Position numbers and translations under genes: made by a program
Notes under the pieces: generated by a model
What the model was told of the DNA's origin: nothing
Databases searched by the model: none
The model's input: the letters and a program-made list of their open reading frames with translations, nothing else
Shown: in pieces, positions 27,682-37,253 of the stretch
Numbering within the stretch: the stretch's first letter is position 1
How the letters are laid out: every line of letters starts with the position of its first letter
Source: Clostridium puniceum
Lineage (GTDB): Bacteria > Bacillota > Clostridia > Clostridiales > Clostridiaceae
NCBI RefSeq assembly: GCF_002006345.1
Contig: NZ_LZZM01000154.1
Location: forward strand, 1 to 64,000
Length of the DNA stretch: 64,000 nucleotides
Direction of reading: 5' to 3'

Positions 27682-29007
27682 ATGAATGGAGAAGAAATTA
27701 AGGAAACGTTAAAGAAATACAATTTACAATCTTGGAGTAAACAAAGAAATATAAATCCAATTCCAGTTGAAAAAGGTGAAGGAATTTACTTTTGGGATTA
27801 TGAGGGAAATAGATATTCGGATATGTCATCTCAGCTTGTTAATATGAATCTTGGATTTGGAAATAAAGAAATTGCAGATTCAATAAAGGGACAAGTAGAT
27901 AAATATTGTTTTGTAGGTCCATCTTATGGAGCTGAATCTAGAGCAAAGCTGGCAAAAAAGATAATAGAATTAATGCCTGATAATATGGGAAAAGTATTTT
28001 TTACCAATGCTGGAGCAGAGTCAAATGAAAATGCAGTAAAAATGGCAAGAATGTTTACTGGAAAAACAAAAGTGTTTAGTCGTTATCGAAGTTATCATGG
28101 ATCTTCATTTGGTGCAGGTAATTTAACAGGAGAGCCTAGAAGATATGCATTAGAACCAGGAATTCCAGGGTTTGTTAAATTCTTTGATCCTTATATCTAT
28201 AGAGAACCAATAGAATTTGAATCTGAAGAAGCAGCAACAAAATATTATTTAGCTAAGCTTAGAGAACAAATTATATATGAAGGACCAGACAGCATCGCAG
28301 CAATTGTAATGGAGACAATCACTGGTTCCAATGGAATTATTATTCCTCCTAAGGGATACCTCCCAGGGGTTAGAGCATTATGTGATGAATTCAAAATTTT
28401 GATGATATGTGATGAAGTTATGACAGGTTGGGGGAGAACTGGTAAAATGTTTGGATTTGAGAATTTTGGAATAAAACCAGACATTGTAACTTTTGCAAAA
28501 GGTGTTACTTGTGGTTATGTTCAGCTTGGTGGAGCTGTAGTAAGTAAAGAAATTGCAGAGTATTTTGACGATAACTTATTATCTTGTGGTTTAACTTATA
28601 GCGGACATCCTTTAGCTTGTGCAGCAGGAGTTGCTTGTATTAATTACTATGAAAAAGAAAATATTTTAGAGAATGTAAATGAACTAGGTAAAGTACTTGG
28701 TGAGAAATTAGAGGAAATGAAAGATAACCATCCATGTATTGGAGATGTAAGATATATTGGTTTATTTTCAGCAGTAGAACTGGTAAAGAATAAAAAAACG
28801 AAGGAACCTTTAGTTCCATATGGTAAAGATCCTGAGGGTATAATGGTGAAAATTATAGGTGAATTAAAAGAAAGAAGATTTATGACTTATTCTCATGAAA
28901 ATATGGTACTTATAGCACCACCATTAATTATTACAAAGGAACAATTAGAGGAAGAACTTGCTAAGCTAGATGAAGTACTTGAAATTGTTGATAAGCAATT
29001 TATCTAA
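27682..29007 (+). CDS. Class III aminotransferase, probably beta-alanine transaminase (PydD-like)
   Basis: A 441-residue PLP enzyme. NAGAESNENAVKMAR, the PLP-contact stretch ICDEVMTGWGRTGKM and the Schiff-base Lys in VTFAKGVTCGY are visible. The TYSGHPLACAAGVA block is characteristic of omega-amino acid transaminases. In this locus it would move the amino group of beta-alanine, or 3-aminoisobutyrate from thymine, to an oxo acid and give malonate semialdehyde for the dehydrogenase 14 bases downstream. Taurine:pyruvate aminotransferases look similar, so the assignment rests on the neighbouring dihydropyrimidine enzymes. AAGGAG stands before the ATG. Confidence 0.87.
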   Translation: MNGEEIKETLKKYNLQSWSKQRNINPIPVEKGEGIYFWDYEGNRYSDMSSQLVNMNLGFGNKEIADSIKGQVDKYCFVGPSYGAESRAKLAKKIIELMPDNMGKVFFTNAGAESNENAVKMARMFTGKTKVFSRYRSYHGSSFGAGNLTGEPRRYALEPGIPGFVKFFDPYIYREPIEFESEEAATKYYLAKLREQIIYEGPDSIAAIVMETITGSNGIIIPPKGYLPGVRALCDEFKILMICDEVMTGWGRTGKMFGFENFGIKPDIVTFAKGVTCGYVQLGGAVVSKEIAEYFDDNLLSCGLTYSGHPLACAAGVACINYYEKENILENVNELGKVLGEKLEEMKDNHPCIGDVRYIGLFSAVELVKNKKTKEPLVPYGKDPEGIMVKIIGELKERRFMTYSHENMVLIAPPLIITKEQLEEELAKLDEVLEIVDKQFI

Positions 29008-29021
29008 ATGAGGTGAAGAAT

Positions 29022-30173
29022 ATGGCATATGAATTTAGTCTACCAGGACACACAATTGTTGGTGATAATGCATTAAAAGATAGTGAAAAAATCATTAAAA
29101 CCTTTGGTAAAAAAGCTTTTATTGTTTCTGGCAAAAATGTTACTAAAATGGGTATAGTTAAGATTTTGACAGATTGCTTAACAAGCTGGGGGATTGGTTT
29201 TGAAGTATTTAATGATATTATAGGTGAGCCAACAGATGTAATGATTGAAAATGGTGTACAAGCTTATAAAAATGCAAAATGTAATTTTTGCATTGCAATA
29301 GGTGGAGGAAGTCCTTTGGATAGTGGTAAGGCAATTGTAGCTATGACTAAATTAGAAGGTTCAATTAGTGATTATATGGGAAAAACAATAGAAGGTGATT
29401 TTCCACCGCTAGTGTTAATTCCAACCACAGCGGGAACAGGATCAGAAGCTACTAAATTTACTATTATTACAGATTCAAAGAAAAATATTAAAATGCTTCT
29501 AAAGGGGGAAGCATTACTGCCTAATTTAGCAGTTATTGATTCTGAATTTTCAATGACAGCATCTAAAAGTCTAACTGCGGCAACTGGTATGGATGCATTA
29601 ACTCATGCAGTTGAGGCATATACATCAAAGAAGGCAAATTCACTAACTGATACTTTTGCAATATCTGCAATTAAAAGAATTTTTAAATTTTTACCGTTAG
29701 CATATAAAGATGGTAATGACAAAAAAGCAAGAGAAGAAATGGCTTTAGCTGCATATGAAGCAGGGGTTTGTATAAATAATTCTTCTGTAACAATAGTTCA
29801 TGGAATGAGCAGACCAATTGGTGCTATGTTCCATGTACCGCACGGAATTTCAAATGCCATGCTTATAAAGGAATGTTTAAATTATGTGTTAACTGGAAGT
29901 TATGAACGTTTTGCTGCAATTGGAAGAGCAATTGGAGCTGCGGATTATAAAAAAAATGATAAAGAATCGGCAGAGGCCTTTTTAGAAAAACTAACAGTTT
30001 TATGTAATACTTGCGAGATTCCAAGTTTGAAAGAATATGGAATTAATAAAGAAGATTTTGATAAAGTAGTGGACAAGATGGCACAAGATGCCATGGATAG
30101 TGGTAGTCCATCAAATACTATAAAAGAAGTTACGAAACAAGATTTGTTAAATATATATAGCAAGTTGTGGTAG
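29022..30173 (+). CDS. Iron-type alcohol dehydrogenase, probably 3-hydroxypropionate dehydrogenase (PydE-like)
   Basis: A 383-residue group III alcohol dehydrogenase. The NAD(P)-binding motif is AIGGGSPLDSGKAI (about 92-105), then PTTAGTGSEAT. The metal site is in MDALTHAVEAY and HGMSRPIGAMFHVPHGISN. It probably reduces malonate semialdehyde, the product of the preceding transaminase, to 3-hydroxypropionate, which removes a toxic aldehyde and reoxidises NADH. The start is ATG 29022, with AGGTGA six bases before; an in-frame GTG at 29013 lies inside that ribosome binding site. A terminator follows at 30254, so transaminase and dehydrogenase form a two-gene unit. Confidence 0.88.
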   Translation: MAYEFSLPGHTIVGDNALKDSEKIIKTFGKKAFIVSGKNVTKMGIVKILTDCLTSWGIGFEVFNDIIGEPTDVMIENGVQAYKNAKCNFCIAIGGGSPLDSGKAIVAMTKLEGSISDYMGKTIEGDFPPLVLIPTTAGTGSEATKFTIITDSKKNIKMLLKGEALLPNLAVIDSEFSMTASKSLTAATGMDALTHAVEAYTSKKANSLTDTFAISAIKRIFKFLPLAYKDGNDKKAREEMALAAYEAGVCINNSSVTIVHGMSRPIGAMFHVPHGISNAMLIKECLNYVLTGSYERFAAIGRAIGAADYKKNDKESAEAFLEKLTVLCNTCEIPSLKEYGINKEDFDKVVDKMAQDAMDSGSPSNTIKEVTKQDLLNIYSKLW

Positions 30174-30253
30174 ATATAAGACAAAAAGTATAGTTTTTAT
30201 ATTGTAAAATTACCGATTTACAAAAATAAATTATAATAAATATGAAAATTTGC

Positions 30254-30289
30254 AACGGCGCAAAAACAATATGTTTTACGCCGTTTTTT
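30254..30289 (+). terminator. Terminator after the transaminase-dehydrogenase pair
   Basis: 30254-30260 (AACGGCG) pairs with 30279-30285, extended by AAAAAC/GTTTT, and followed by TTTTTT. It also begins with GCAACGG. Confidence 0.85.
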
Positions 30290-30434
30290 CATTCTTATAA
30301 AGATATTACAAAGGAAAAGTAAAAGTCCCAATTTTATATTTGATTGCTTTAACTTTTTCTATTGAACTATCATTTTAAATTATGAATTGTTTAAAGCAAT
30401 GTCTATTGTTAATTGAAAAAGGAGGCTTAAATCG

Positions 30435-31268
30435 ATGAATATGTTAAAAGAAATAGAGACAGAATTTCAAGAAAGAGATTTTTCAAAATCAAGAAATGAA
30501 AATATAGAAATAAAAATAGAAAATTTAAGTATGGTTTATCAAGATAAAAATGGAGGTCAACCAGTAACAGCACTTAAGGATGTTAATTTACAAATTAAAG
30601 AAGGAGAATTTATCTCATTATTAGGTCCATCAGGATGTGGAAAGACAACACTACTTAGAATCATAGCTGATTTACTTCAACATACATCTGGAAATGTAAC
30701 AGTAAGGGGCCAAAGTCCTAGAGATATACGACTTCAAAAGAAGTATGGAATTGTATTTCAAAATCCTGTTTTATATGATTGGAGGACAGTTCGAAGAAAT
30801 GTGTGTATGCCAATGGAACTACTCGGAATGAAAAAGCCAGAGCGTACTTCGCAAGTTACAAAAATGCTTGATTTAGTTGGACTTTCTGATTTTGGAAAGC
30901 ATTATCCTTATGAACTAAGTGGAGGAATGCAGCAAAGAGTTGGAATTGCAAGGGCACTTGCAATTAATCCGGAGATTCTTCTTATGGATGAACCATTTTC
31001 TGCTTTAGATGAATTTACACGTGAAAAGCTTCATGAAGATCTTCTTAATATTTGGAACAAGACAAATAAAACAATAGTGTTTGTAACTCATAATATTTCT
31101 GAGGCAGTTTTTTTATCAGATAGAGTTGTAGTTCTATCACCACATCCTGGACGTGTTTCAGCAGTAATTGATATTAATATACCAAGGCCAAGAAATATGG
31201 AATCAAAACAAACACCGCAATTTTATGATTATATTACAAAGATTCGAAATAGTTTTGAGGGGGTTTGA
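30435..31268 (+). CDS. ABC transporter ATP-binding protein (nitrate/taurine/pyrimidine type)
   Basis: A 277-residue ATPase of the SsuB/TauB class. Walker A is GPSGCGKTTLLR (about 72-83), the Q-loop is VFQNPVLYDW, the signature is LSGGMQQRVGIARAL, Walker B is ILLMDEPFSALDE, and the switch His is in VFVTHNISEAV. It powers the importer formed with the next three genes. The first 28 residues before the ATPase fold are longer than usual. GGAGG precedes the ATG by nine bases. The product overlaps or abuts the first permease gene, so they are co-translated. Confidence 0.93.
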   Translation: MNMLKEIETEFQERDFSKSRNENIEIKIENLSMVYQDKNGGQPVTALKDVNLQIKEGEFISLLGPSGCGKTTLLRIIADLLQHTSGNVTVRGQSPRDIRLQKKYGIVFQNPVLYDWRTVRRNVCMPMELLGMKKPERTSQVTKMLDLVGLSDFGKHYPYELSGGMQQRVGIARALAINPEILLMDEPFSALDEFTREKLHEDLLNIWNKTNKTIVFVTHNISEAVFLSDRVVVLSPHPGRVSAVIDINIPRPRNMESKQTPQFYDYITKIRNSFEGV

Positions 31269-31270
31269 GA

Positions 31271-32047
31271 ATGCTAAGTAAGAAAGAAAAATATCAAGTT
31301 AATTTAGTTTGGGCTATTGGTATTATCCTAGTCTGGGAATTGGGAGCTTTCTTTTTAGATAAAGTTACTAATGATCCTATGGCTGCAGTAAAATTACCAT
31401 ATCTGCATAATATTATTATATCAATTTCACAGAATTTTATAGAATTAATAGGTGCTGCAGGACTTACTTTTTCAAGAGCTGTAATTGGATTCGCACTTGG
31501 AGCGGCAATAGGATTCACATTAGCACTTATTATGAGTTTATCAAAAATTGCAGAAAAGATAGCGCTTCCATATTTGATAATATCACAAATGATACCTGTT
31601 TTAGGATTAGCACCTATTATTTTTACTCTTGCAAGAGATATGAATATATCAAGAATAATAATTGCTGCGTATATAACATTTTTCCCGGTTTCCGTTAATA
31701 TGTTAAGCGGATTAAATAGTGTTGAAAATGATAAGAAAGAATTGCTATATTCTTATGCTGCAAAGAAAAAGAGTATTTATTATAAGCTTATGATTCCATA
31801 TTCTCTGCCTTATTTATTTGCAGGATTAAAAATAGCAGCACCAATGTCAATTACAGCATCAATCCTAGTAGATATGCTTGGTTCAAGTGGTGGAATTGGA
31901 GTAAAACTTTTATATTCTTTATATTCAGGAGCCAAAGATGTATTTTGGGGATCTGTCGTGACAAGTGCTTTTATGGGGATTTTAAGCTATGGAATAGTTA
32001 TTGTATTTGAAAAAATTTGTATACCTTGGAGAAAACAAATTACATAA
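31271..32047 (+). CDS. ABC transporter permease, first of two
   Basis: A 258-residue inner-membrane protein with about six helices. The EAA-type loop that docks the ATPase is seen in LLYSYAAKKKSIYYKLMIPY. I start at ATG 31271 (GAGGGGG seven bases before), two bases after the stop of the ATPase gene. It pairs with the similar permease 18 bases downstream; two different permease chains indicate a heterodimeric channel, as in hydroxymethylpyrimidine-type and other NMT1-linked importers. Confidence 0.92.
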   Translation: MLSKKEKYQVNLVWAIGIILVWELGAFFLDKVTNDPMAAVKLPYLHNIIISISQNFIELIGAAGLTFSRAVIGFALGAAIGFTLALIMSLSKIAEKIALPYLIISQMIPVLGLAPIIFTLARDMNISRIIIAAYITFFPVSVNMLSGLNSVENDKKELLYSYAAKKKSIYYKLMIPYSLPYLFAGLKIAAPMSITASILVDMLGSSGGIGVKLLYSLYSGAKDVFWGSVVTSAFMGILSYGIVIVFEKICIPWRKQIT

Positions 32048-32065
32048 AAGGAGTGAGAATAATAT

Positions 32066-32833
32066 ATGACTGAAAAAGTTAAAAATGTGTTATGGCCAAT
32101 GGGTTTTGGAATATTAGTAATCATTCTTTGGCAAGTAGGTGCCATTCATGATGCATTAGGCTTTAAACCCTTTCAATTACCTGTACCTTCACAAATTATA
32201 ACTACGCTTCAAAATAATTTTTCTAAAGCTTTGTCTGATACTATGATTACTGTTTCAGGTGCTTTGATTGGACTTGTTTTAGGCTGCGGAATTGGATTTA
32301 TGGTTGCTGTAATAGCAGTGGTATTTCCAAAGTGGGGTTATACAGGACTTAGTGTAATAGCTGCATTTAATGCAATTCCAATTGTTGCATTATCTCCTAT
32401 TATGAATCGTTGGTTTGAAAGTGGTTTTGCACAAAAGGTTGGAGTTGTAGCAGTTGTATGCATGGCGGCTATGGCAATTAATGCTTATCGTGGCTTAAAT
32501 GACTTAAAACCTTTCGCAAAGGATTTATTAGAATCTTATGCAGCGTCTAAGCGAGTTATATTTTTTAAGCTTCGTTTACCTAATTGTTTGCCTAATGTAT
32601 TAACAGCATTAAAAATTAATGTTTCAGCATCAATAATGGCAGCTATGATAAGTGAATATTTTGCAGCATCTACAGCTGGTATTGGTTTTGGAATTAAAGA
32701 TAATTTAAGAAAAGGAATGATGGCTATGGGTTGGTCTTATATTGTTATGGCTGCTTTAGTTGGGATAATTCTTTACTTAACTATTTTACTAATAGAACGT
32801 AGAACCATAAAATGGCATGCGTCACAAAGATAA
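32066..32833 (+). CDS. ABC transporter permease, second of two
   Basis: A 255-residue membrane protein, paralogous to the preceding permease. The docking loop is LLESYAASKRVIFFKLRLPN, followed by the conserved SASIMAAMISEYF stretch. It has about six membrane helices. AAAGGAG stands before the ATG. The lipoprotein gene follows 32 bases later, so ATPase, both permeases and binding protein form one transcription unit. Confidence 0.92.
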   Translation: MTEKVKNVLWPMGFGILVIILWQVGAIHDALGFKPFQLPVPSQIITTLQNNFSKALSDTMITVSGALIGLVLGCGIGFMVAVIAVVFPKWGYTGLSVIAAFNAIPIVALSPIMNRWFESGFAQKVGVVAVVCMAAMAINAYRGLNDLKPFAKDLLESYAASKRVIFFKLRLPNCLPNVLTALKINVSASIMAAMISEYFAASTAGIGFGIKDNLRKGMMAMGWSYIVMAALVGIILYLTILLIERRTIKWHASQR

Positions 32834-32865
32834 AATATCTTTTATTTAATGAGGAGGAATTTAAT

Positions 32866-33933
32866 ATGAAAAAGAAATTATTAGCTTTAGGCTTAAGTGT
32901 AGTAATGATGGGGATGTTATTTGTAGGTTGTGGAACTAAGCCGGCAGAAACGGTAGGTGCAAAAGATACTAAAGAATCAGTAGATACTGCAAAAGGAAAT
33001 AATGGAGAAACGCAAAAGGTAAATCTTCAATTAAAATGGCTTCCACAATCACAATTTATGGGGTATTATGTGGCAGCAGCAAAAGGCTATTATAAAGAAG
33101 AAGGAATTGATATAAACATTCTTCCAGGAGGAAGTGATATTATTCCAGAGCAAAATGTATATAACGGTGTGGCAGATATTGGTGTTACGTGGGTATCAAG
33201 CTTAATGACTTATCAAGCTCAAGGTTATGAGCTACAAGAAGTTGCTCAAATGTTCCAAAAATCTGGTTTATTATTAGTATCAAAAAAGGATGCAGGAATT
33301 AATTCACCAAAGGATTTAATAGGCAAAAAGGTTGGTAACTGGTTTGGTGGCAATGAATATGAAGTTCTTGCACTATTAGAAAAGTATAAATTAGATAAAA
33401 ATAAAGATTTAAAACTTCTACAACAAGATTATACAATGGATCAATTAAAAGAAGGATCTATTGATGCAGCTTCAGCAATGACTTATAACGAGTTTGGCTT
33501 ATTACTAGAAGGTGGTATTTCAAAAGACGATTTAAATACAATTAATATGAACGATGAAGGTGTTGCAATGATGGAAGACTGTTTATTTGTAAATTCTACA
33601 TGGGCATCTAAAAATAAAGATTTAGTGGTTCGTTTCTTAAGAGCTTCAATTAAAGGTTGGAAGGATGCATGTAAAGATCCAGAAGCAGCCGGAAAAACAG
33701 TTTATGAGGTAGATAAATCAGTATCTTTAGAACATCAAGTTTACATGGCAAAAGAAGTTGCAAAACTTACAGCACCAGAAGGTTTTGATGCTTCAAAAAT
33801 TGGACAAATTGATATGAATGCTATTAAGCAAACAGGAGATTTCTTAAAACTTTATAATAAAGATTTAGCAAAAACACCAGTAGTAGATGATACAACCTTC
33901 ACAGCAAAATACTGGGAAGAAGCTATAAAGTAA
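32866..33933 (+). CDS. NMT1/THI5-type substrate-binding lipoprotein
   Basis: A 355-residue lipoprotein: the signal peptide MKKKLLALGLSVVMMGMLF is followed by VGC, where the Cys is the lipidation site. The mature domain has the NMT1/THI5 pattern LQLKWLPQSQFMGYYVAAAK, GYYKEEGIDINI and GGSDI. This family binds pyrimidine-like ligands, and the dihydropyrimidinase and dehydrogenase genes just downstream suggest uracil, thymine, a dihydropyrimidine or hydantoin as ligand. The start is ATG 32866, with GAGGAGG upstream; the longer in-frame ORF would put 18 residues before the signal peptide. Confidence 0.92.
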   Translation: MKKKLLALGLSVVMMGMLFVGCGTKPAETVGAKDTKESVDTAKGNNGETQKVNLQLKWLPQSQFMGYYVAAAKGYYKEEGIDINILPGGSDIIPEQNVYNGVADIGVTWVSSLMTYQAQGYELQEVAQMFQKSGLLLVSKKDAGINSPKDLIGKKVGNWFGGNEYEVLALLEKYKLDKNKDLKLLQQDYTMDQLKEGSIDAASAMTYNEFGLLLEGGISKDDLNTINMNDEGVAMMEDCLFVNSTWASKNKDLVVRFLRASIKGWKDACKDPEAAGKTVYEVDKSVSLEHQVYMAKEVAKLTAPEGFDASKIGQIDMNAIKQTGDFLKLYNKDLAKTPVVDDTTFTAKYWEEAIK

Positions 33934-34080
33934 TATAGTTTATATAAACTATAGTCTTATATAAATTGAACTTTCTTATTTTATCAAATGAATATACTTA
34001 TATAAAAAGAGAAGATAAGTATAAGATAAAAAACAATAAGTATAAATATAAAAATATTAATATGAAACTATAACATATAT

Positions 34081-34115
34081 TATGATTCAGGTGCTTTAAT
34101 AACATCTGAATCATA
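34081..34115. repeat. Hairpin between binding-protein gene and dihydropyrimidinase gene
   Basis: A 13-bp stem, 34081-34093 with 34103-34115 (TATGATTCAGGTG / CATCTGAATCATA), without a T-run. The surrounding 359-base gap has no ORF. The hairpin may stabilise the upstream mRNA end or bind a regulator. Confidence 0.5.
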
Positions 34116-34292
34116 AATTATACAATTATCTCTTGGGAATATAGATGAAGTTAACTTTTTATTCTCACTTTTTCTTAGGAAGTTTTAAAAATTAATTATT
34201 AGAAATGTAGCATTAAAATTACAACATATATTAAAGGAGAAATTCCTTGATTTCAGCTATGAGAGAATTTATAAAATAGGAGGAAAATACTT

Positions 34293-35660
34293 ATGGATTT
34301 AATTATAAAAAATGGAACAATTATAACGACATCAGAATCTTATGTGGCAGATATTGGAGTGAAAGATGGCAAAATTGTAGCCATTGGAACAAATTTAAAA
34401 GAAGAAGGAGCAAATGTTGTAGATGCTAATGGAAAGTTAGTATTACCAGGGGCTATTGATGCACATACTCATTTAGCAATGCCTTTTGGAGGAACAGTTT
34501 CAGCGGATAGTTATCTTGCAGGAACAAGAGCAGCTGCTTGTGGTGGAGTTACAACAGTTTTTGATTATCCAATGCAAAGAAAAGGAAAAGGAATAATTGA
34601 AACTGTTGAGGGGCGAAAAGAAATTTGTGATCGAGAGGCTTGCGTTGATTATGCATTCCACTGTTGTATTACTGATTTAAATAATGGTGCAATTTTAGAT
34701 GAATTTAAAGATGCTGTTGAATATGGAGTTACAAGTTTTAAATGTTTCTTGGTATATAAAAAAGAAGGAATGATGGTAGATGACGCTACTTTAGTTAAGA
34801 TATTGCTTAAAGCAAAGGAAACTGGAGCTATGACTAATATTCATGCAGAAAATCCTGATTTAATTGATTTGAATATTGAAAAATTCTTAAAAGAAGGGAA
34901 AACTTCTGCTTGGTATCATTATTTAAGCAGGCCAGAATACGTAGAAGCAGAAGCGGATAAAAGAGCAATTCACTGGGCTAAATCAATGGAAGCACCATTA
35001 TATTTAGTTCATATGGCAGATAAAGAAGGGTTAGAAGCTGCTATTGAAGCCAAAAGAGAAGGTTATGACATATATATTGAAACATGTCCTCAATATTTAG
35101 AATTTACCTGTGATGTATATAAGAGAGAAGATGGAAGAAACTTTGTATGTTCACCTCCAATGAAAAATAAAGAAAGCCAAGATGCTCTTTGGAAAGCTAT
35201 TAAAGCAGGAGAAATTGATACAATTGCCACAGATCACTGCCCATTTCAAAGTTATGAAAAAGATTGGGGAAAAGATGACTTTACAAAGATTCCTAATGGA
35301 TGTGCAGGAGTAGAAAATTTATATCCTTATATGCTTTCAGCTGCAAATGAAGGAAAATTAAGCTTTAACAATGTAGTTGAATTATGTTCGACAAATCCAG
35401 CTAAAATATTTGGATGCACACAAAAAGGTTCTATAACAGTTGGAAAAGACGCAGATATTGTAATTTATGATCCAAGCAAAGATTTTACTATTTCAGTAGA
35501 CAATATGCATTCAGACTATGACCATACTATTTGGGAAGGAAAGACATTATACGGATATCCAGTAAAGACCTTTGTACGTGGAAATTTAGTATATGATAAT
35601 GGTGAATTTGTTGGAAAAATAGGACTTGGAGAATTTGTAAAACGAATAGGAAGAAAATAG
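34293..35660 (+). CDS. hydA: Dihydropyrimidinase / hydantoinase (PydB)
   Basis: A 455-residue amidohydrolase that opens the ring of dihydrouracil or dihydrothymine to give N-carbamoyl-beta-amino acids. The metal-binding set is visible: DAHTHL (about 59-64), the carboxylated Lys in TSFKCFLVYK (about 151), NIHAENPD, VHMADKEG and the final Asp in TDHCPF. Length and order match bacterial dihydropyrimidinases. GGAGG precedes the ATG. It begins an operon with the dehydrogenase 22 bases later and the amidohydrolase beyond. D-hydantoinases are close relatives; the neighbours favour pyrimidine breakdown. Confidence 0.93.
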   Translation: MDLIIKNGTIITTSESYVADIGVKDGKIVAIGTNLKEEGANVVDANGKLVLPGAIDAHTHLAMPFGGTVSADSYLAGTRAAACGGVTTVFDYPMQRKGKGIIETVEGRKEICDREACVDYAFHCCITDLNNGAILDEFKDAVEYGVTSFKCFLVYKKEGMMVDDATLVKILLKAKETGAMTNIHAENPDLIDLNIEKFLKEGKTSAWYHYLSRPEYVEAEADKRAIHWAKSMEAPLYLVHMADKEGLEAAIEAKREGYDIYIETCPQYLEFTCDVYKREDGRNFVCSPPMKNKESQDALWKAIKAGEIDTIATDHCPFQSYEKDWGKDDFTKIPNGCAGVENLYPYMLSAANEGKLSFNNVVELCSTNPAKIFGCTQKGSITVGKDADIVIYDPSKDFTISVDNMHSDYDHTIWEGKTLYGYPVKTFVRGNLVYDNGEFVGKIGLGEFVKRIGRK

Positions 35661-35682
35661 ACGATATTTAGGAGGAATGGAA

Positions 35683-37185
35683 ATGTGTAGTTTATCTTAT
35701 AAAGATATTTCAATTAATGAATATGTATCAGGATGCTTATTGTGTAATGATGCACCTTGCCGCAAAGCTTGCCCAAAGTCACTTGAAGCGGATAGCATTA
35801 TTCGTTCTTTGAGATTTGAAAATAAGGCTGGAGCAGTAAATAAACTGCTAAGTCCCCTTCCGTGTATAACTTGTGATACAAAAGAATGCATGGAAGCATG
35901 TTTAAAAGGCAAGATTAATGAATCAGTACCAATTGATAAAATAATGAAAGCAATTTCAGCTGAACCTAAAGTTAAAGAGGTTGATGTTGATTTATCTATA
36001 GATTTCTGCGGACTCCACACAGAAAATCCATTTTTTCTTTCTTCATCTGTAGTTGGAAGTAATTATGAGATGGTAGCAAAATCATTTGACCTGGGATGGG
36101 CAGGTGTAGCATTTAAAACTATTGGTATGTTTGTGCCCAAAGAAGTTTCACCAAGGTTTACTGCACTTAGTAAAGAAAATTTACCTTTTATAGGGTTTAA
36201 AAACATTGAACAAATTTCAGATCATACTTTAAAAGAAAACATTCAATTTTTAAAGCAATTAAAAAAAGATTATCCAAGTAAAATAATTGTAGCGTCAATT
36301 ATGGGACAAAATGAAGAGGAGTGGACTAAACTTGCACAGTTAATGACTAACGCAGGAGCAGATATTATCGAATGTAACTTTTCTTGTCCACATATGTCTG
36401 GAAACGGATTAGGCTCTGATGTTGGTCAAAGCCCCAAATTAGTAGCTTTATATACTAAAGCAACAAGAAAAGGCACACATTTACCTATTCTTGCAAAGAT
36501 GACACCTAACATTGGGAATATGGAAATATCAGCAATAGCTGCAATGGAAGCAGGAGCAACAGGTATTGCTGCAATTAATACAATTAAAAGTATTATGAAT
36601 TTAAATTTAGCTAGTTTTAAATCAGAACCAAATGTAGAAGGTAAGACAAGTGTTGGAGGTTATTCGGGAAAAGCAGTAAAACCAATAGCGTTACGTTTTA
36701 TTCATGATATGAAAAATTGTAAGGAGTTAAAAGATGCGCCAATTAGCGGAATGGGAGGGATTGAAACTTGGAGAGATGCAGCTGAATTTTTAGCATTAGG
36801 CTGTGAAAATCTACAAGTAACTACAGCAGTAATGCAATATGGATATAGGATTATTGAAGATTTAATAGATGGAATGAAATTATATTTAAGTTCACAAGGA
36901 TATAAAAATATAGCTGAAGTTGTCGGAAAAGCACTTCCGAGTATTATTCCCGCAGATAAACTTAACAGAGATAGTATTTGCTATCCTAGATTTGATAGAA
37001 AAAAATGTGTAGGTTGTGGACGATGTTACTTATCTTGCTTTGATGGAGGTCATCAAGCAATAAAAATAGATGAAGCCACCAATAAACCTATTCTTAAGGT
37101 TGATAAATGCGTAGGTTGCCAATTATGCAGCGTTGTTTGTCCAGCAAAAGCAATAACACCAGGAAAAAGGATCAATAAAAAATAA
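35683..37185 (+). CDS. preA: Dihydropyrimidine dehydrogenase, PreA-type with extra N-terminal Fe-S domain
   Basis: A 500-residue enzyme that reduces uracil or thymine to the 5,6-dihydro form, the first step of the pathway. Residues 1-110 carry cysteines CLLCNDAPCRKACP and CITCDTKECMEAC, as in the N-terminal Fe-S part of PreT or animal DPD. An FMN barrel follows (NPFFLSSSVVGSN, ECNFSCP, AKMTPNI, ISGMGGIETW), then two ferredoxin motifs CVGCGRCYLSC and CVGCQLCSVVCP. The FAD/NADPH-binding half of PreT is absent and no preT gene is near, so the electron donor may be ferredoxin. I start at ATG 35683: GGAGGA is six bases upstream of it but directly abuts ATG 35677. Confidence 0.9.
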   Translation: MCSLSYKDISINEYVSGCLLCNDAPCRKACPKSLEADSIIRSLRFENKAGAVNKLLSPLPCITCDTKECMEACLKGKINESVPIDKIMKAISAEPKVKEVDVDLSIDFCGLHTENPFFLSSSVVGSNYEMVAKSFDLGWAGVAFKTIGMFVPKEVSPRFTALSKENLPFIGFKNIEQISDHTLKENIQFLKQLKKDYPSKIIVASIMGQNEEEWTKLAQLMTNAGADIIECNFSCPHMSGNGLGSDVGQSPKLVALYTKATRKGTHLPILAKMTPNIGNMEISAIAAMEAGATGIAAINTIKSIMNLNLASFKSEPNVEGKTSVGGYSGKAVKPIALRFIHDMKNCKELKDAPISGMGGIETWRDAAEFLALGCENLQVTTAVMQYGYRIIEDLIDGMKLYLSSQGYKNIAEVVGKALPSIIPADKLNRDSICYPRFDRKKCVGCGRCYLSCFDGGHQAIKIDEATNKPILKVDKCVGCQLCSVVCPAKAITPGKRINKK

Positions 37186-37253
37186 TTCAAATAAACAACA
37201 GAGAATTTTATAAAAAATTTTAAATATGAAAGAATTTTAAGGAGGAATTTGAT

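Noticed and set aside
27682-30173. Reading the aminotransferase plus Fe-alcohol dehydrogenase as a taurine-to-isethionate pair
   Set aside because: No isethionate sulfite-lyase, radical activase or sulfoacetaldehyde gene is near, whereas all other pyrimidine degradation enzymes are.
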